DNA from: Enterobacteriaceae endosymbiont of Donacia crassipes
GTDB taxonomy: Bacteria; Pseudomonadota; Gammaproteobacteria; Enterobacterales; Enterobacteriaceae
Assembly (NCBI RefSeq): GCF_012569785.1
Contig: NZ_CP046202.1
Span: 287,621 to 351,620, forward strand
Direction: 5' to 3'
DNA length: 64,000 nucleotides
Both the position numbers and the translations under genes were made by a program. The first letter of the stretch is position 1; each line of letters starts with the position of its first letter. Under the pieces are notes generated by a model. It searched no databases. It had not been told where the DNA came from and was given only the letters and a program-made list of their open reading frames with translations. Positions 28,466 to 41,778 of this stretch are shown here, in pieces.

Positions 28466-30298
28466 TTATTTTTTTTTATCCCATTCAGGAGGTCTCACTT
28501 CTTTTCTAGCCATTAAGTCATCGACTTGTATTGATCCTATAGTTTCATATTTTATCAGCGTGTCTTTCATTGCATGTAAAATATCAATATTATTTTGTAA
28601 AATTTTTAAAGCTCTATCATAATTTTCTTGTATTAAATATTTTACTTCTTGATCAATAATTTTAGCTGTTTCATCAGACATGTGTTTTGCTTTAGTAACT
28701 GATCTACCTAAAAAAATTTCACTTTCTTCTTCTAGATATAATAAAGGACCTAATTTTTTAGAAAATCCCCATTGTGTTACCATATTTTTTGCAATATTAG
28801 TTGCAATTTTAATATCATTAGCTGAACCTGTTGAAACATATTTTTCACCATAAATAATTTCTTCAGCAATTCTTCCTCCATATAATGTAGAAATTTTACT
28901 TTCTAATTGTTGGCGACTAATATGTATTATATCAATTTCAGGTAAAAAAAATGTTATGCCTAATGCTCTTCCTCGAGGAATAATAGTTACTTTATGTACA
29001 GGATCATGATCTGGAACTAACCTACCTATAATCGCATGTCCCGCTTCATGATAAGCAATTATTTCTTTTTGTTTTTCTGTCATTACTAAAGAACGTCTTT
29101 CTGTACCCATCATAATTTTATCTTTAGCTTTTTCTAATTCTAACATAGAAACAAAATTATTATTTTGGCGGGCTGCTAATAATGCTGCTTCATTTACTAA
29201 ATTTGCTAAATCAGCTCCTGAAAAACCTGGTGTTCCTCTTGCTAAAATTTTAAGATTTACTTCTTTAGATATAGGAACATTTTTTATATGTATTTTTAAT
29301 ATTTGTTCTCTCCCTCTAATATCAGGTAAACCTACTATTACTTGACGATCAAAACGTCCTGGTCTTAAAAGAGCAGGATCTAATACATCTGGACGATTAG
29401 TAGCTGCAATTACAATAACATTTTCATTATTATTAAATCCATCCATTTCTACTAACATTTGATTTAATGTTTGTTCTCTTTCATCATGTCCACCTCCTAA
29501 TCCTGCACCTCTTTGTCTTCCTACTGCATCTATCTCATCAATAAAAATAATACATGGAGAGGATTTTTTAGCTTGATTAAACATGTCTCTTACTCTGGAA
29601 GCACCTACACCTACAAACATTTCTACAAAATCAGAACCTGAAATAGTAAAAAATGGTACTTGTGATTCTCCAGCAATAGCTTTAGCTAATAAAGTTTTTC
29701 CAGTTCCAGGAGGACCTATCATTAAAATTCCTTTAGGAATTCTACCTCCTAATTTTTGAAATTTAATAGGTTCTTTTAAATAATCAATTATTTCTTTAAC
29801 TTCATCTTTAGCTTCATCACATCCAGCTAAATCATTAAATGTAGTTTTTATTTGATCTGGAGTTAACATTTGAGCTTTACTTTTACCAAAAGATAAAGCA
29901 CCTTTACTACTATTTTGTAATTGACGTATAAAAAATATCCAAATTCCAATTAATAATAACATTGGAAACCATGAAATAAAAATAGATAATAATATACTAG
30001 GTTTTTGTAAAGGTTCTCCTAATATTTTAACATTTTTTGAAAATAAAATCTTTAATAAAAATGGATCATATGTTGGTATATATGTAATATAATTACTTCT
30101 ATCTTTTCTAAAGACATGCATTTGCCTGCCGTTAATACTAATTTTAAGTATTTTATTTTCTCTAACTTCAGATAAAAAAGTTGTATATGAAATTTTTTCT
30201 TTTTTATTAAATGAATTTAAATTAATACTCTGGACAGTTGATATGAATATAACTGAAATTGCTAACCAGAGAATTAAATTTTTTGCCATATCTTTCAA
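28466..30298 (-). CDS. ftsH: ATP-dependent membrane zinc metalloprotease FtsH
   Basis: Membrane AAA+ protease for quality control of membrane proteins. The protein has 610 aa (E. coli 644). There are two N-terminal membrane segments (about 5-22 and 96-118). The AAA domain has [17 protein letters not shown] near residue 193, [17 protein letters not shown] and the arginine-finger region [10 protein letters not shown]. The peptidase has HEAGH near 416 and the third zinc ligand region [12 protein letters not shown]. It is fully conserved apart from a shorter C-terminal tail. rlmE lies directly upstream, as in E. coli. Confidence 0.98.
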   Translation of the reverse strand: MKDMAKNLILWLAISVIFISTVQSINLNSFNKKEKISYTTFLSEVRENKILKISINGRQMHVFRKDRSNYITYIPTYDPFLLKILFSKNVKILGEPLQKPSILLSIFISWFPMLLLIGIWIFFIRQLQNSSKGALSFGKSKAQMLTPDQIKTTFNDLAGCDEAKDEVKEIIDYLKEPIKFQKLGGRIPKGILMIGPPGTGKTLLAKAIAGESQVPFFTISGSDFVEMFVGVGASRVRDMFNQAKKSSPCIIFIDEIDAVGRQRGAGLGGGHDEREQTLNQMLVEMDGFNNNENVIVIAATNRPDVLDPALLRPGRFDRQVIVGLPDIRGREQILKIHIKNVPISKEVNLKILARGTPGFSGADLANLVNEAALLAARQNNNFVSMLELEKAKDKIMMGTERRSLVMTEKQKEIIAYHEAGHAIIGRLVPDHDPVHKVTIIPRGRALGITFFLPEIDIIHISRQQLESKISTLYGGRIAEEIIYGEKYVSTGSANDIKIATNIAKNMVTQWGFSKKLGPLLYLEEESEIFLGRSVTKAKHMSDETAKIIDQEVKYLIQENYDRALKILQNNIDILHAMKDTLIKYETIGSIQVDDLMARKEVRPPEWDKKK

Positions 30299-30334
30299 AG
30301 AGTAACCTCTTATAAATGTATAATATATTTTATA

Positions 30335-30967
30335 TTAATTTTTATATCCTTTTGCAACAATATAAATTTCACTAGATTGAGATCTTGAAGCATTAGGTTT
30401 TCTAATTTTTACTGTTTTAAATATAGAATTAATTTTATTATAATATTTATTAAATTCCTTACATTGAAAAAATTTTACTAAAAGAATTCCATTATTTTTT
30501 AAATAAGAATAACATAAATTTAATACTGATTCATTTAAATGAAAAATATGTGGTATGTCTATTTCTTTTATACCAGTAATATTAGGAGATAAATCAGACA
30601 TAATCATATCTACTTTTTTTTTATTAAGTTTTTTAAAAATTTTATTTAAAAAAATAGAATCATATATATTACCTTGATAAAAATCAACATTTTTAATAGA
30701 ATGCATGGGTAATATATCAAATGCAATAATTTTTCCTTTATTACCAATTTGTGATGAAGCAAAACTTGACCAACCTCCAGGTGAGGAACCTAAATCAATT
30801 AATATCATATTTTTTTTAAAAATTTTATCTATTTTTTCTATTTGTTCTAATTTAAACCATGATCTTGATCTAAATTTATTAATATTATTTTTAACTTTTT
30901 TTATATAAAAATCTTTAAAATTATTTTTTAACCATAATTTAGATTTTTTATTTTTTTTATATATCAT
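30335..30967 (-). CDS. rlmE: 23S rRNA 2'-O-ribose U2552 methyltransferase RlmE
   Basis: Heat-shock methyltransferase (FtsJ/RrmJ) needed for late 50S assembly. The frame extends to a TTG at 31006, but the ATG at 30967 gives 210 aa (E. coli 209) with the expected N terminus. Signatures: FRSRSWFKLEQI with the first catalytic lysine, SAM-binding DLGSSPGGWSSFASSQIG, MSDLSPNITG with the aspartate, LVKFFQC with the second lysine and SRSQSSEIYIVAKG with the glutamate. All of the K-D-K-E tetrad is retained. Confidence 0.96.
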   Translation of the reverse strand: MIYKKNKKSKLWLKNNFKDFYIKKVKNNINKFRSRSWFKLEQIEKIDKIFKKNMILIDLGSSPGGWSSFASSQIGNKGKIIAFDILPMHSIKNVDFYQGNIYDSIFLNKIFKKLNKKKVDMIMSDLSPNITGIKEIDIPHIFHLNESVLNLCYSYLKNNGILLVKFFQCKEFNKYYNKINSIFKTVKIRKPNASRSQSSEIYIVAKGYKN

Positions 30968-31112
30968 AAAATTATTTATTAAATAATTTTTATATTTAAA
31001 AATCAATAATATTTACTAACTTTAGTTAGTATAATATTAAGATATTAATTATTAATAATATGCATATTTTTATTAAAACAAAAGTACTAATTTAGTATAA
31101 ATTATAAAAATT

Positions 31113-31153
31113 TATTATAAATAAATTATATATAATGTATATTATTTATAATA
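31113..31153 (-). terminator. terminator of the rplJL-rpoBC operon
   Basis: A 12-pair perfect stem of TATTATAAATAA (31113-31124) and TTATTTATAATA (31142-31153) with a 17-base loop, starting 11 bases after the rpoC stop, and followed on the minus strand by AATTTTTATAATT. AT-only but well placed. Confidence 0.55.
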
Positions 31154-31164
31154 TTATAATTATT

Positions 31165-34100
31165 TTAACTTGAATCAGCATTTAATAATTCAGTTAAATT
31201 AGCAGCTGCAGAATCGGCAGAAGAAATGTTATTTAATTTATTATTAATTTTCTTTTTATTAATACGATTTATGTGATAAGTATAACCAGTACCTGCAGGA
31301 ATTAATCTTCCTACAATTACATTTTCTTTTAATCCTTTTAATTCATCACTTTTTCCAGCAACTGAAGATTCAGTTAAAACTCTAGTTGTTTCTTGAAAAG
31401 AAGCAGCTGAAATAAAAGAAGAAGTTGCTAATGATGCTTTTGTAATACCTAACAAATCTCGATTATATTCTACTATTTTTTTTCCTTGTTTTTTTAATTT
31501 TTTATTTATATTTCTAATTGTAGAAATTTCTAATTGTTCACCTTCTAAAAAGTCAGAATCTCCCATTTTAGTTATTGTTGCTTTACGCAACATTTGTCTT
31601 ATGATTACTTCTATATGTTTATCATTAATTTTGACTCCTTGTAATCTATAAACATCTTGAACTTCATTAATTATATAATTAGTTACAGCATTAACACCTT
31701 TTAATCTTAAAATATCGTATGGAGATTCGGGACCATCAGAAATAATATCTCCTTTATTTATTAATTCACCTTCAAAAACATTAAGTTGTCTCCATTTGGG
31801 TATCATTTCTTCATGTGGTTTAATATTTGAATTAATAGGAGTAATAATTATTCTTCTTTTCCCTTTTGTCTCTTTTCCAAATGAAATAATACCATTAATT
31901 TCAGCTAAAATAGCTGCATCTTTAGGTTTTCTTGCTTCAAATAAATCTGCTACTCTAGGAAGTCCTCCTGTAATATCTTTAGTTCCACCTGAATCTTGCG
32001 GTACTTTTGCTAAAATATCACCAGCATTAACGTAACTACCATCTTCTAAATGTATAATAGATTTATTAGGTAAAAAATAATGTGCTGGCATATCATTTCT
32101 AGATATTATTATATCTTCATTATTATTATTGATAATTTTAATCATAGGTCTAAAATCTTTACCTATAAAAGGTCTTTCAGAAGTATCTAATACAACAATA
32201 GACGTTAATCCAGTTAAATCATCAGTTTGTTTTATAATTGTTTGTCCTTCTAACATATCAATAAATTTTACTTTACCACTTACCTCTGTAATAATTGGCA
32301 TAGTATGAGGATCCCAATATGAAACTATTTCTCCTGATTTTACATCAGATCCATTTTTTTTTGTTATAATAGCTCCATATGGTATTTTATAACTTTCTAT
32401 AATTTTATTTAAATTATTAATAATTTTTAATTCAGCATTTCTAGAAATAACTACTAATTTTTTAATAAAATTAATTACTGATTTTACATTTACTAATTTT
32501 ATAATTCCATTGTTTTTGATTTGAATGTTAGATTCTGCTGCTGATCGTGATGCTGCACCTCCAATATGGAATGTGCGCATTGTTAATTGTGTACCTGGTT
32601 CACCTATTGATTGAGCAGCAATAACTCCTATCGCTTCTCCTTTATTTATAATATGTCCTCTAGCTAAATCACGTCCATAACAATATGAACATACACCAAA
32701 AATAGTTTCACAACTAACTACAGATCTTACTTTGATATTATCAATAGCATGATGTTCTAGAATATCACAATATTTTTCATTTAATAATGTATTTCTAAAA
32801 ATAAGAATTGTTTTACCATCTTTTTTATAAATATTTTCTGCTGTTACTCGACCTAAAATTCTTTCTTTTAATGATTCTTTTATATCTTTCCCAGTAATAA
32901 TAGATGAAATTTTTATCCCTTTTAAAGTTAAACAATCATCTTCTGTTATAACTAAATCTTGTGCTACATCTACTAATCTTCTAGTTAAATATCCAGAATT
33001 TGCTGTTTTTAAAGCAGTGTCAGCTAATCCTTTTCTAGCTCCATGAGTAGAAATAAAATATTGTAAAACATTTAACCCTTCTCTAAAATTAGCAATAATT
33101 GGAGTTTCAATTATTGAACCATCAGGTTTTGCCATTAAACCTCTCATGCCAGCTAATTGTCTAATTTGTGCAGCAGAACCTCGAGCTCCAGAATCTGCCA
33201 TCATAAAAATATTATTAAAAGAACTTTGTTTAATTGTTGAACCATTTTTATTAGTTATTTTTTCAATAGATAAATTTTTCATCATGGATTTTGATACTTT
33301 TTCATTAGCAGCAGCCCAAATATCGATAATTTTATTATATCTTTCACCAGCAGTAACAAGACCAGATTGAAATTGTTCTTGTATTTCATTAACTTCAGAT
33401 TCTGCTTCATTAATTATTTCAACTTTATTATGAGGTATAATGATATCATCGATACCTACAGAAGCACCTGATTTAGCTGCATAATGAAAACCAGTATACA
33501 TAATTTGATCTGCAAAAATAACTGTAGATTTTAATCCTAAAATTCTATAACATGTATTTAAAATTTGAGAAATATCTTTTTTTCCTAAAGTTTTATTTAC
33601 CATATAATATGGTATGCCTTTAGGAACTTGATTCCAAAAAATTGCTCTTCCAATAGTAGTATTTACAATAATATTATTTTTAATCCATTTATTTGTTACT
33701 AAATCTTTATTATATTCTTTAATTCGTACTTTTACACAAGCATGTAAATCTGCCTGTCCAATATTATAAACACGTTCAGCTTCTTTAGGACCTGTTAATA
33801 TCATTCCTTCTCCATTTACATTAACTTTATCTTTAGTCATATAATATATTCCTAATACTACATCCTGAGAAGGAACGATAATTGGTTCCCCATTTGCAGG
33901 GGAAAGAATATTATTAGTAGACATCATTAGTATTCTTGCTTCTAATTGTGCTTCCAATGTTAAAGGAACATGTACTGCCATTTGATCTCCATCAAAATCA
34001 GCATTATAGGCAGCACATACTAAAGGATGCAATTGTATTGCCTTACCTTCAATTAAAAGTGGTTCAAATGCTTGTATACCTAATCGATGTAAAGTAGGAG

Positions 34101-35376
34101 CTCTATTTAGTAAAACAGGATGCCCTTTAATTACTTCATCTAAAATATCCCATACTATTGGTTCTTCTTTTTCTACCATTTTTTTTGCAGATTTAATAGT
34201 AGTTGCAAATCCATTAATTTCTAATTTGCTATATATAAATGGTTTAAACAATTCTAGTGCCATTTTTTTAGGTAGACCACATTGGTGTAAATGTAAATAA
34301 GGACCAACTGTTATAACAGATCTTCCTGAATAATCAACTCTTTTACCTAATAAATTTTGTCTAAATCTTCCTTGTTTTCCTTTGATCATATCTGCTAATG
34401 ATTTTAATGGACGTTTATTAGATCCTATAATTGATTTACCTCTTCTACCATTATCTAATAATGCATCAACTGCTTCTTGTAACATTCTTTTTTCATTTTT
34501 TATTATAATATCAGGAGCAGATAATTCTAATAAACGTTTTAATCTATTATTACGATTTATAACTCTTCTATATAAATCATTTAAATCTGATGTTGCAAAT
34601 CTACCTCCATCTAATGGAACTAAAGGTCTTAAATCAGGAGGTAATACAGGTAATATGTTCATAATCATCCATTCTGGTTTATTACCTGAATATATAAAAG
34701 ATTCTAATAATTTTATTCTTTTAGCTATTTTTTTTCTTTTAGTTTCTGAATTAGTATTCAATAATTCATTACGTAATAATTTACATTCTTTTTTTAAATT
34801 AATATTTTTTAATAAATATTGTATTGCTTCTGCTCCCATTTTTGCTTCAAATTCATTTCCAAATTCTTCTAATAAATTTACATATTGTTCTTCAGATAAA
34901 ATTTGTTTCCTTTCTAAAGATGACATACCTTCTTCTATAACAACATATGATTCAAAATATAAAACTTTTTCTATATCTTTTAATGGCATATTGAGTAATA
35001 AACCTATTCTAGAAGGTAATGATTTTAAAAACCATATATGTGCAATTGGAGAAGCTAATTCTATATGGCCCATCCTGTCTCTTCTTACTTTTGTTTGTGT
35101 AACTTCAACTCCACATTTTTCACAAACAACCCCCCTATGTTTTAAACGTTTATATTTACCACATAAACATTCATAATCTTTAATAGGACCAAAAATACGA
35201 GCACAAAATAATCCATCTCTTTCTGGTTTAAAAGTACGATAATTAATTGTTTCAGGTTTTTTTACTTCTCCAAAAGACCAAGATTTTATCATATCAGAAG
35301 AAGCTAGAGAAAGTTTTATTGAATCAAATACTTCCATCTTATTTTTTGATTTTAAAAAATTAAATAAATCTTTCAC
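31165..35376 (-). CDS. rpoC: RNA polymerase beta' subunit
   Basis: Catalytic subunit of RNA polymerase. The protein has 1403 aa (E. coli 1407). The N-terminal zinc ligands are in [20 protein letters not shown] near residue 70. The Mg-binding active-site motif [14 protein letters not shown] is near 458, the bridge helix and trigger-loop region near 780-940 ([14 protein letters not shown]; the second zinc site with CSYCYGRDL), and [11 protein letters not shown] follows. It is complete and very conserved. rpoB lies 61 bases upstream. Confidence 0.99.
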   Translation of the reverse strand: MKDLFNFLKSKNKMEVFDSIKLSLASSDMIKSWSFGEVKKPETINYRTFKPERDGLFCARIFGPIKDYECLCGKYKRLKHRGVVCEKCGVEVTQTKVRRDRMGHIELASPIAHIWFLKSLPSRIGLLLNMPLKDIEKVLYFESYVVIEEGMSSLERKQILSEEQYVNLLEEFGNEFEAKMGAEAIQYLLKNINLKKECKLLRNELLNTNSETKRKKIAKRIKLLESFIYSGNKPEWMIMNILPVLPPDLRPLVPLDGGRFATSDLNDLYRRVINRNNRLKRLLELSAPDIIIKNEKRMLQEAVDALLDNGRRGKSIIGSNKRPLKSLADMIKGKQGRFRQNLLGKRVDYSGRSVITVGPYLHLHQCGLPKKMALELFKPFIYSKLEINGFATTIKSAKKMVEKEEPIVWDILDEVIKGHPVLLNRAPTLHRLGIQAFEPLLIEGKAIQLHPLVCAAYNADFDGDQMAVHVPLTLEAQLEARILMMSTNNILSPANGEPIIVPSQDVVLGIYYMTKDKVNVNGEGMILTGPKEAERVYNIGQADLHACVKVRIKEYNKDLVTNKWIKNNIIVNTTIGRAIFWNQVPKGIPYYMVNKTLGKKDISQILNTCYRILGLKSTVIFADQIMYTGFHYAAKSGASVGIDDIIIPHNKVEIINEAESEVNEIQEQFQSGLVTAGERYNKIIDIWAAANEKVSKSMMKNLSIEKITNKNGSTIKQSSFNNIFMMADSGARGSAAQIRQLAGMRGLMAKPDGSIIETPIIANFREGLNVLQYFISTHGARKGLADTALKTANSGYLTRRLVDVAQDLVITEDDCLTLKGIKISSIITGKDIKESLKERILGRVTAENIYKKDGKTILIFRNTLLNEKYCDILEHHAIDNIKVRSVVSCETIFGVCSYCYGRDLARGHIINKGEAIGVIAAQSIGEPGTQLTMRTFHIGGAASRSAAESNIQIKNNGIIKLVNVKSVINFIKKLVVISRNAELKIINNLNKIIESYKIPYGAIITKKNGSDVKSGEIVSYWDPHTMPIITEVSGKVKFIDMLEGQTIIKQTDDLTGLTSIVVLDTSERPFIGKDFRPMIKIINNNNEDIIISRNDMPAHYFLPNKSIIHLEDGSYVNAGDILAKVPQDSGGTKDITGGLPRVADLFEARKPKDAAILAEINGIISFGKETKGKRRIIITPINSNIKPHEEMIPKWRQLNVFEGELINKGDIISDGPESPYDILRLKGVNAVTNYIINEVQDVYRLQGVKINDKHIEVIIRQMLRKATITKMGDSDFLEGEQLEISTIRNINKKLKKQGKKIVEYNRDLLGITKASLATSSFISAASFQETTRVLTESSVAGKSDELKGLKENVIVGRLIPAGTGYTYHINRINKKKINNKLNNISSADSAAANLTELLNADSS

Positions 35377-35437
35377 AAATTTCTTACCTCAATTATATTA
35401 TTACAAGTAACTTGTTATACTTTAAAGTAAGTATTAA

Positions 35438-38400
35438 TTATTTATTTTCTAAATTAATATTTAAACCTAATGAACGTATTTCTTTAAGTAATACATTAAA
35501 AGATTCTGGAATGCCAGCATTCATTTTATGATTACCGTCAACTATATTTTTATACATTCTTGTTCTACCATTTACATCATCAGATTTTATTGTTAACATT
35601 TCTTGTAATGTATATGCTGCTCCATATGCTTCTAAAGCCCATACTTCCATTTCACCAAATCTTTGTCCTCCAAATTGGGCTTTTCCACCTAATGGTTGTT
35701 GAGTTACAAGACTATATGAACCTGTAGATCTAGCATGCATTTTATCATCTACTAAATGATTTAGTTTTAACATATACATATATCCGACTGTAACTGATCT
35801 TTCAAAAATTTCTCCTGTACGTCCATCATATAATTTTATTTGACCAGAAATTGGTAAATTAGATAATTTTAATAATTCTTTAATTTCTTTTTCATTAGCT
35901 CCATCAAAAACTGGTGTAGCAATAGGCATACCTTTTTTTAAATTGTTTGCTAATAAAAGAATTTCGTTATCAGTAAAATTATTTAAATTTATATTTTGAC
36001 GTATATTATTACCTATACTATAGGCTTTATTAAGAAAAATACGTATTTTTTCTATGTTTTTTTTTTCTTTTAATAAATTATTAATTTTATTTCCGATGCC
36101 TTTTGCAGCCATACCTAAATGAGTTTCTAAAATTTGTCCTATATTCATTCTAGAAGGAACACCTAAGGGGTTTAATACAATATCAACGGGAATTCCATTT
36201 TCATCATAAGGCATATCTTCTACAGGACAAATTTTAGAAATAACTCCTTTATTACCATGTCTTCCTGCTATTTTATCTCCTGGTTGTATTTGTCTTTTAA
36301 CAGCTAAATTTACTTTAATAATTTTTAAAATACCAGGAGCTAAATCATTTCCTTTTGTTATTTTAATTTTTTCTAACTCTATTTTTTTTTTAAAAATTTT
36401 TTTTATTTCTCTATATTTTTTAATAAAATCATTAATTTTTTTTTGATTTTTTTCATCACTAATAAGGATAGAAGTAATAAAATTTATATCAAAATTTTTA
36501 ATATTATCACTAATAATATTTTTTTTTAATAAAAAATTTTTTATATTCAAAAGTATATTTTTTTCAAAAATTTTTTGTTCAGCTAATAAATTTTCTTGAA
36601 TTTGTTTAAATTGCATTTCTTCTATTTCTATAGTTCTTTTATCTTTCTTTATTCCATCTCTTGTAAAAATTTGTATATCAATAACAGTTCCATGCATTCC
36701 GTTAGGGACCCTTAAAGAAGTATCTTTCACATCAGAAGCTTTTTCACCAAAAATTGCACGTAATAATTTTTCTTCTGGTGATAATTGAGTTTCTCCTTTA
36801 GGAGTTATTTTACCTACAAGAATATCTCCATTTTTTACTTCCGCACCAATATATACTATTCCACATTCATCTAATTTAGATAAAGAAGATTCACTTACAT
36901 TTGGTATATCAGATGTAATTTCTTCTGCTCCTAATTTTGTATCACGTGATATACAAGATAATTCTTGTATATGTATAGTAGTAAACTTATCTTTTTGTAC
37001 AATTTTTTCAGATAGTAAAATAGAATCCTCAAAATTATATCCATTCCATGGCATAAAAGCTACTCTCATATTTTGACCTAATGCTAATTCACCTAAATCT
37101 GTAGCAGGTCCATCAGCTAATACATCACCTTTTTTTACATATTCACCTAAATTTACACATGGTGTTTGATTAATGCATGTATTTTGATTTGATCTTATAT
37201 ATTTATCTAAATAATAAATATCTATGTTATTATCCATAATATTATTTTTTATGAAAATACGTGTAGAATCTACATATTCTACAATTCCAGAATTTTTAGC
37301 AATAATAGTTACACCAGAATCTATAGCTACAATGCGTTCCATACCAGTTCCTACTAATGGTTTTTCAGTTTTTAATGTAGGTACTGCTTGTCTCTGCATA
37401 TTAGCACCCATTAATGCTCGATTAGCATCATCATGTTCTAAAAAAGGGATTAAAGAAGCACCTACAGAAACAATTTGTTGTGTAGAAACATCCATATAAT
37501 TAATTTGTTTTTTTTTAAAAAAACTTGCTTCTCCTTTATAACGACATGTAATAAAATCATCAATGATATATCCATTTTTATCCATATTAGTATTAGCTTG
37601 AGCGATAATAAAATTACCTTCTTCTATAGAAGATAAATAATTAATTTTATTAGTAACAAATCCATTTTTAACTAATCTATAAGGTGTTTCTAAAAATCCA
37701 TATTCGTTTGTTCTTGCATAAACTGATAATGAATTAATTAAACCAATATTAGGTCCTTCAGGTGTTTCTATTGGACATACTCTACCATAGTGTGTAGGAT
37801 GAACATCTCGTACTTCAAATCCTGCTCTTTCTCTAGTTAAACCTCCTGGACCTAAAGCAGAAATACGTCTTTTATGTGTAATTTCTGATAATGGATTATT
37901 TTGATCCATAAATTGTGATAATTGACTAGAACAAAAAAACTCTTTAAGAGCTGCAGAAATAGGTTTTGCATTTATCATATCTTGAGGCATTAAAGTTTCT
38001 AAATCTCCTAAAGACAATCTTTCTTTAACAGCTCTTTCTACACGAATTAAACCTATACGAAATTGATTTTCTGCCATTTCCCCAATAGAACGAATTCTTC
38101 TATTACCTAAATGATCAATATCATCAATATTTCCATTACCATTTCGAATGGTAATTAATTTTTGAATAACATCTACAATATCTTTTTTACTTAAAATTCC
38201 AGGACCGATAATATTTTGACGTAATAATGAACGATTAAATTTCATTCTTCCTACAGGAGATAAATCATAACGATCTTCAACAAAAAATAATTTTTTAAGT
38301 AAAAGTTCAGCAGCTTCTTTTGTAGGAGGTTCTCCTGGTCGCATTATCCTATAAATTTCTACTAAAGCATCTAAACGGTTAGTTGTATTATCTAATTTTA

Positions 38401-39448
38401 ATGTTTCAGAAATATAAGATCCATGATCTAAATCATTAGTAAAAATTGTTTCAATAGTATTTTGATTACAAAAAATTTTATTGATAATATCTATTGTTAG
38501 AGGATAATTTGCCGAAATAATTACTTCACCAGTAATTTTATCTATATAATCTTTAATAACAGTTTTACCTACCATATATTCTATAGGTATATTAATATAT
38601 TTAACATTATCATTTTTTAAACGATTAATATGATGTAAAGTAATTCTTTTGCCTTTTTCTACATAAGTAATATTATTATTTTTAATATCAAAAAATGCTG
38701 TTTCACCTCTTAATCTATCTGGTATTAATTTTAATATAAAATGTTTATTTTGTATTTTATAAATATTTTTTTTAAAAAAAATATTTAATATTTCTTCTAC
38801 ATCATAACCTAAAGCACGTAAAATGATTGTAACTGGTAATTTTCTTCTTCTATCTATACGTACAAAAATATTATCTTTAGAATCAAATTCGAAATCTAAC
38901 CAAGAACCCCTATAAGGAATAATACGAGCGTTATATAATATTTTACCTGATGAATGGGTTTTTCCTTTATCACTATCAAAAAAAACTCCAGGACTTCTAT
39001 GTAATTGTGAAACTACTACACGTTCAATACCATTAACTATAAAAGTACCATTTTTTGTCATTAATGGTATCTCTCCCATATATACTTCTTGTTCTTTTAT
39101 ATTTTTAATAGGTAATTCAGATTTTTCTTTATCATAAATAATTAATTTTAATTTTACTTTTATAGATACCGCATATGTCATGCCTCTAGAATGACATTCT
39201 TTCATAGTAAAAAGTGATTTTCCTAAACTATAATTTACATATTCTAATTTAGCATGTTTACTATAACTAAAAATAGGGAAAATACTTTGAAATGCAGCTT
39301 CTAAACCACTTTGTCCTGTATGATCTTTTGTTATAAATTTTTTAAATGAATCTATCTGAATAGAAAGCAAATATGGAATATTTAAAACTTGAGGTCTTTT
39401 TCCAAAATCTTTACGAATACGTTTTTTTTCAGTTTGAGAATAAACCAT
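35438..39448 (-). CDS. rpoB: RNA polymerase beta subunit
   Basis: Catalytic partner of beta'. The protein has 1336 aa (E. coli 1342). Conserved landmarks: the rifampicin region with [27 protein letters not shown], the block [65 protein letters not shown], and the C-terminal [21 protein letters not shown]. The lineage-specific stretch near residues 940-1040 has drifted to Lys/Ile/Asn. No frameshift is seen. Confidence 0.99.
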   Translation of the reverse strand: MVYSQTEKKRIRKDFGKRPQVLNIPYLLSIQIDSFKKFITKDHTGQSGLEAAFQSIFPIFSYSKHAKLEYVNYSLGKSLFTMKECHSRGMTYAVSIKVKLKLIIYDKEKSELPIKNIKEQEVYMGEIPLMTKNGTFIVNGIERVVVSQLHRSPGVFFDSDKGKTHSSGKILYNARIIPYRGSWLDFEFDSKDNIFVRIDRRRKLPVTIILRALGYDVEEILNIFFKKNIYKIQNKHFILKLIPDRLRGETAFFDIKNNNITYVEKGKRITLHHINRLKNDNVKYINIPIEYMVGKTVIKDYIDKITGEVIISANYPLTIDIINKIFCNQNTIETIFTNDLDHGSYISETLKLDNTTNRLDALVEIYRIMRPGEPPTKEAAELLLKKLFFVEDRYDLSPVGRMKFNRSLLRQNIIGPGILSKKDIVDVIQKLITIRNGNGNIDDIDHLGNRRIRSIGEMAENQFRIGLIRVERAVKERLSLGDLETLMPQDMINAKPISAALKEFFCSSQLSQFMDQNNPLSEITHKRRISALGPGGLTRERAGFEVRDVHPTHYGRVCPIETPEGPNIGLINSLSVYARTNEYGFLETPYRLVKNGFVTNKINYLSSIEEGNFIIAQANTNMDKNGYIIDDFITCRYKGEASFFKKKQINYMDVSTQQIVSVGASLIPFLEHDDANRALMGANMQRQAVPTLKTEKPLVGTGMERIVAIDSGVTIIAKNSGIVEYVDSTRIFIKNNIMDNNIDIYYLDKYIRSNQNTCINQTPCVNLGEYVKKGDVLADGPATDLGELALGQNMRVAFMPWNGYNFEDSILLSEKIVQKDKFTTIHIQELSCISRDTKLGAEEITSDIPNVSESSLSKLDECGIVYIGAEVKNGDILVGKITPKGETQLSPEEKLLRAIFGEKASDVKDTSLRVPNGMHGTVIDIQIFTRDGIKKDKRTIEIEEMQFKQIQENLLAEQKIFEKNILLNIKNFLLKKNIISDNIKNFDINFITSILISDEKNQKKINDFIKKYREIKKIFKKKIELEKIKITKGNDLAPGILKIIKVNLAVKRQIQPGDKIAGRHGNKGVISKICPVEDMPYDENGIPVDIVLNPLGVPSRMNIGQILETHLGMAAKGIGNKINNLLKEKKNIEKIRIFLNKAYSIGNNIRQNINLNNFTDNEILLLANNLKKGMPIATPVFDGANEKEIKELLKLSNLPISGQIKLYDGRTGEIFERSVTVGYMYMLKLNHLVDDKMHARSTGSYSLVTQQPLGGKAQFGGQRFGEMEVWALEAYGAAYTLQEMLTIKSDDVNGRTRMYKNIVDGNHKMNAGIPESFNVLLKEIRSLGLNINLENK

Positions 39449-39534
39449 ATGGTTCCTCAGTTATCTGATAAATTAAACAATTTAATTAATTTAATATTTA
39501 TTTTAAAAATATTTATAAAAAAATTTTTATAAAA

Positions 39535-39903
39535 TTATTTAATTTCTATTTCTGCTCCAGAAATTTTTAATTTAGATTCTAAATCTAATGCTTCTTGTTT
39601 AGAAATAGATTCTTTTAATACTACAGGAGCTGATTCTACTAAATCTTTAGCTTCTTTTAATCCTAAATTCATAATATTTCTAACAGTTTTTATAACAGAA
39701 ATTTTATTATTTCCTATACCTTTAAGATATATGCTAAATTCAGTTTGTTCTTCTTTTTTTTCTTGTTGTTGATTATTATTTTGTTTATTTGTTATAATAC
39801 TAGAAACACCAAATTTTTTTTCCATAGAATTAATTAAATCCATTATATCCATAATAGACATTGATTCTATAGCTTTTATTATTTGTTCTTTAGTTATAGC
39901 CAT
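39535..39903 (-). CDS. rplL: 50S ribosomal protein L7/L12
   Basis: Stalk protein that recruits GTPase factors. The protein has 122 aa (E. coli 121). The N-terminal dimerisation helices (about 1-35) are followed by a hinge that has become rich in Asn/Gln/Glu (NNNQQQEKKEEQ) in place of the Ala-rich enteric hinge. The C-terminal factor-binding domain has KISVIKTVRNIMNLGLKEAK and VESAPVVLKESISK. Cotranscribed with rplJ. Confidence 0.96.
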   Translation of the reverse strand: MAITKEQIIKAIESMSIMDIMDLINSMEKKFGVSSIITNKQNNNQQQEKKEEQTEFSIYLKGIGNNKISVIKTVRNIMNLGLKEAKDLVESAPVVLKESISKQEALDLESKLKISGAEIEIK

Positions 39904-39949
39904 ATTATTTTCCTAAAATAATAAGAATTTTGTATATAAATAAATTAAT

Positions 39950-40438
39950 TTATTTTATGTTTTTAACTGCAATTAAGATTCTATAAAATTTTCCTATAGA
40001 AATATCTTTTATAATTAGTAAAAAACGTACAATAGCTTCTTTATATGTAGGTAATTCAGCTAAAAAATTAATATTTTTACTATTTATTATTTTATTATCA
40101 AATGATGCTGCTTTAATTATTAAATTTTCATCTAATTTACTAAATTTTTTTAGTAAACGAGCAGCAGAACCAGGATGTTTAAATGAATAAGCTATTAGTG
40201 TAGGACCATGTATTAAAGGATTTAAACATTCAAAACTACTACCTTTGATAATTAATTTTAATAATTTATTTCTTATAATATTGATAATAACATTTTTATC
40301 TTTACTTTTTTTTCTTAATTTATTTAAATTGTTATTATTAACACCAGAAAAATTAGCAATAACAGCTGATAAAGCACGTTTATTTATTTTACTTATTTTT
40401 GCAACAATCATTTTTTTTTTTTTTAGATTTGATGACAT
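39950..40438 (-). CDS. rplJ: 50S ribosomal protein L10
   Basis: Anchors L7/L12 dimers to 23S rRNA, and in enterics the L10-L12 complex represses its own mRNA. The protein has 162 aa (E. coli 165). Blocks: KRALSAVIANFSGVN, FECLNPLIHGPTLIAYSFKHPGSAARLLKKF, LAELPTYKEAIVRFL. The start at 40438 fits the family, but the only clear Shine-Dalgarno (AGGAG) is 15 bases upstream, farther than usual. Confidence 0.95.
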   Translation of the reverse strand: MSSNLKKKKMIVAKISKINKRALSAVIANFSGVNNNNLNKLRKKSKDKNVIINIIRNKLLKLIIKGSSFECLNPLIHGPTLIAYSFKHPGSAARLLKKFSKLDENLIIKAASFDNKIINSKNINFLAELPTYKEAIVRFLLIIKDISIGKFYRILIAVKNIK

Positions 40439-40534
40439 TATAAGATTATTGCACTCCTAAATTTTTATAAAACAAAAATTATTATAATCTACAATATAAA
40501 ATTATTAAATTTTAATTTTTTATTAAAAACTATA

Positions 40535-40563
40535 ACTATAATATATTTATTTTTTATTGTAAA
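40535..40563 (-). promoter_or_regulatory. sigma-70 promoter for rplJL-rpoBC
   Basis: On the minus strand TTTACA (40558-40563), a 17-base spacer and TATAGT (40535-40540). Each hexamer has five of six consensus bases. It lies between rplA and rplJ, where E. coli has its L10 promoter, leaving a leader of roughly 90 bases. Confidence 0.55.
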
Positions 40564-40571
40564 GAAAAATG

Positions 40572-41273
40572 TTAATTTAACAAATCAATACAATCTTTTG
40601 TAATATTTAAAGATATACCCATAGTAGAAGATATATATATTTTTTTAAAAAAGTTATTTTTTAATTGTATTGGTTTGTATTTTTTTAAAATTTTTAATAA
40701 ACTTTTTAAATTTTCTTTAATTTTTTTATTTTCAAAATTAATTTTACCTATAATAGTATGAATAATACCATTTTTATCATTACGAAAATTAATTTGTCCA
40801 TCACGTATTTTTTTTATTGTTTTGTTTATATCATTTGTAATTGTACCTAATTTAGGATTAGGCATTAATCCTTTAGGTCCTAAAATAGGTCCTAATTTAG
40901 TAACTAAATTCATAGCTTCTGGAGTAGAAATAACTATATCAAAATTTTTTTCTCCATTAGTAATTTTTATTAATAAATCGTTCATGCCAACTAATTTTAT
41001 TCCTAATTCTTTAGCTTGTATTGCCTCTTTACCATCGGCAAAAACTGCTATTCTAATGTTTTTTCCGGTGCCATAAGGTAGAGATATAATTCCTCTAATA
41101 TTTTGTTCAGTTTTTTTAGGATCTATGTCTAAAATAATAGCAACATCAATACTTTCAATAAATTTAACTTTACTTAAAGTTTTTAACTTATCAATAGCTT
41201 TTTCAATAGAAAATTGTTTTTTAACATTTATATTTTCATACATGAATTTCATTCGTTTTGTTAATTTTATCAT
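40572..41273 (-). CDS. rplA: 50S ribosomal protein L1
   Basis: Forms the mobile L1 stalk and assists E-site tRNA exit; in enterics it represses the L11-L1 mRNA. The protein has 233 aa (E. coli 234). Blocks: KLTKRMKFMYENINVKKQFS, KFIESIDVAIILDIDPKKTEQNIRG, SLPYGTGKNIRIAVFADG, LGPILGPKGLMPNPKLGT and TMGISLNITKD. It starts six bases after rplK ends. Confidence 0.97.
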   Translation of the reverse strand: MIKLTKRMKFMYENINVKKQFSIEKAIDKLKTLSKVKFIESIDVAIILDIDPKKTEQNIRGIISLPYGTGKNIRIAVFADGKEAIQAKELGIKLVGMNDLLIKITNGEKNFDIVISTPEAMNLVTKLGPILGPKGLMPNPKLGTITNDINKTIKKIRDGQINFRNDKNGIIHTIIGKINFENKKIKENLKSLLKILKKYKPIQLKNNFFKKIYISSTMGISLNITKDCIDLLN

Positions 41274-41279
41274 AATATT

Positions 41280-41708
41280 TTAATCCTTAATAGTTAAACC
41301 CATTGATATAGCAGTTCCTTGTATAGAAGACATCATAGATTTAATATTAGTTCCATTCATGTCAACATATTTTATTTCTGCAATTTTACGAATTTGATCA
41401 TGTGTAATTACTCCTATTTGATCTTTTTTTGGTTTATTAGCCCCTTTCTTTATTCCTAAAATTTTTTTTATTAATGCAGATACTGGAGGAGTTTTAGTTA
41501 CAAATGTAAAAGTTTTATCAACATAAATTGTAATAATTACTGGTATAGGAATTCCTTTTTCTAAATTATTAGTTTTTAAATTAAAAATTTTACAAAAATT
41601 CATAATATTGATACCATGTTGTCCTAATGCTGGGCCAATAGGAGGACTAGGATTAGCACTGCCAGCTGGAACTTGTAATTTCACATAAGTTTTAATTTTT
41701 TTAATCAT
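41280..41708 (-). CDS. rplK: 50S ribosomal protein L11
   Basis: Binds the GTPase-associated centre of 23S rRNA. The protein has 142 aa, the E. coli length. The N-terminal proline-rich loop [20 protein letters not shown] is at about residues 14-33, followed by [15 protein letters not shown], and the C-terminal RNA-binding domain ends [12 protein letters not shown]. Confidence 0.98.
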   Translation of the reverse strand: MIKKIKTYVKLQVPAGSANPSPPIGPALGQHGINIMNFCKIFNLKTNNLEKGIPIPVIITIYVDKTFTFVTKTPPVSALIKKILGIKKGANKPKKDQIGVITHDQIRKIAEIKYVDMNGTNIKSMMSSIQGTAISMGLTIKD

Positions 41709-41778
41709 AAAATTTCTCTATTTAATTAATAATTACAATAAAAAATATTTAAAGCATATAATTTTTAATAAAATTATT

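Noticed and set aside
30968..31006. TTG start extending rlmE by 13 residues
   Set aside because: The ATG at 30967 gives the family length and N terminus; the extension has no counterpart.
34382..35176. 264-codon open frame on the plus strand
   Set aside because: It is wholly antisense to rpoC and has no family resemblance; it mirrors the conserved coding frame.
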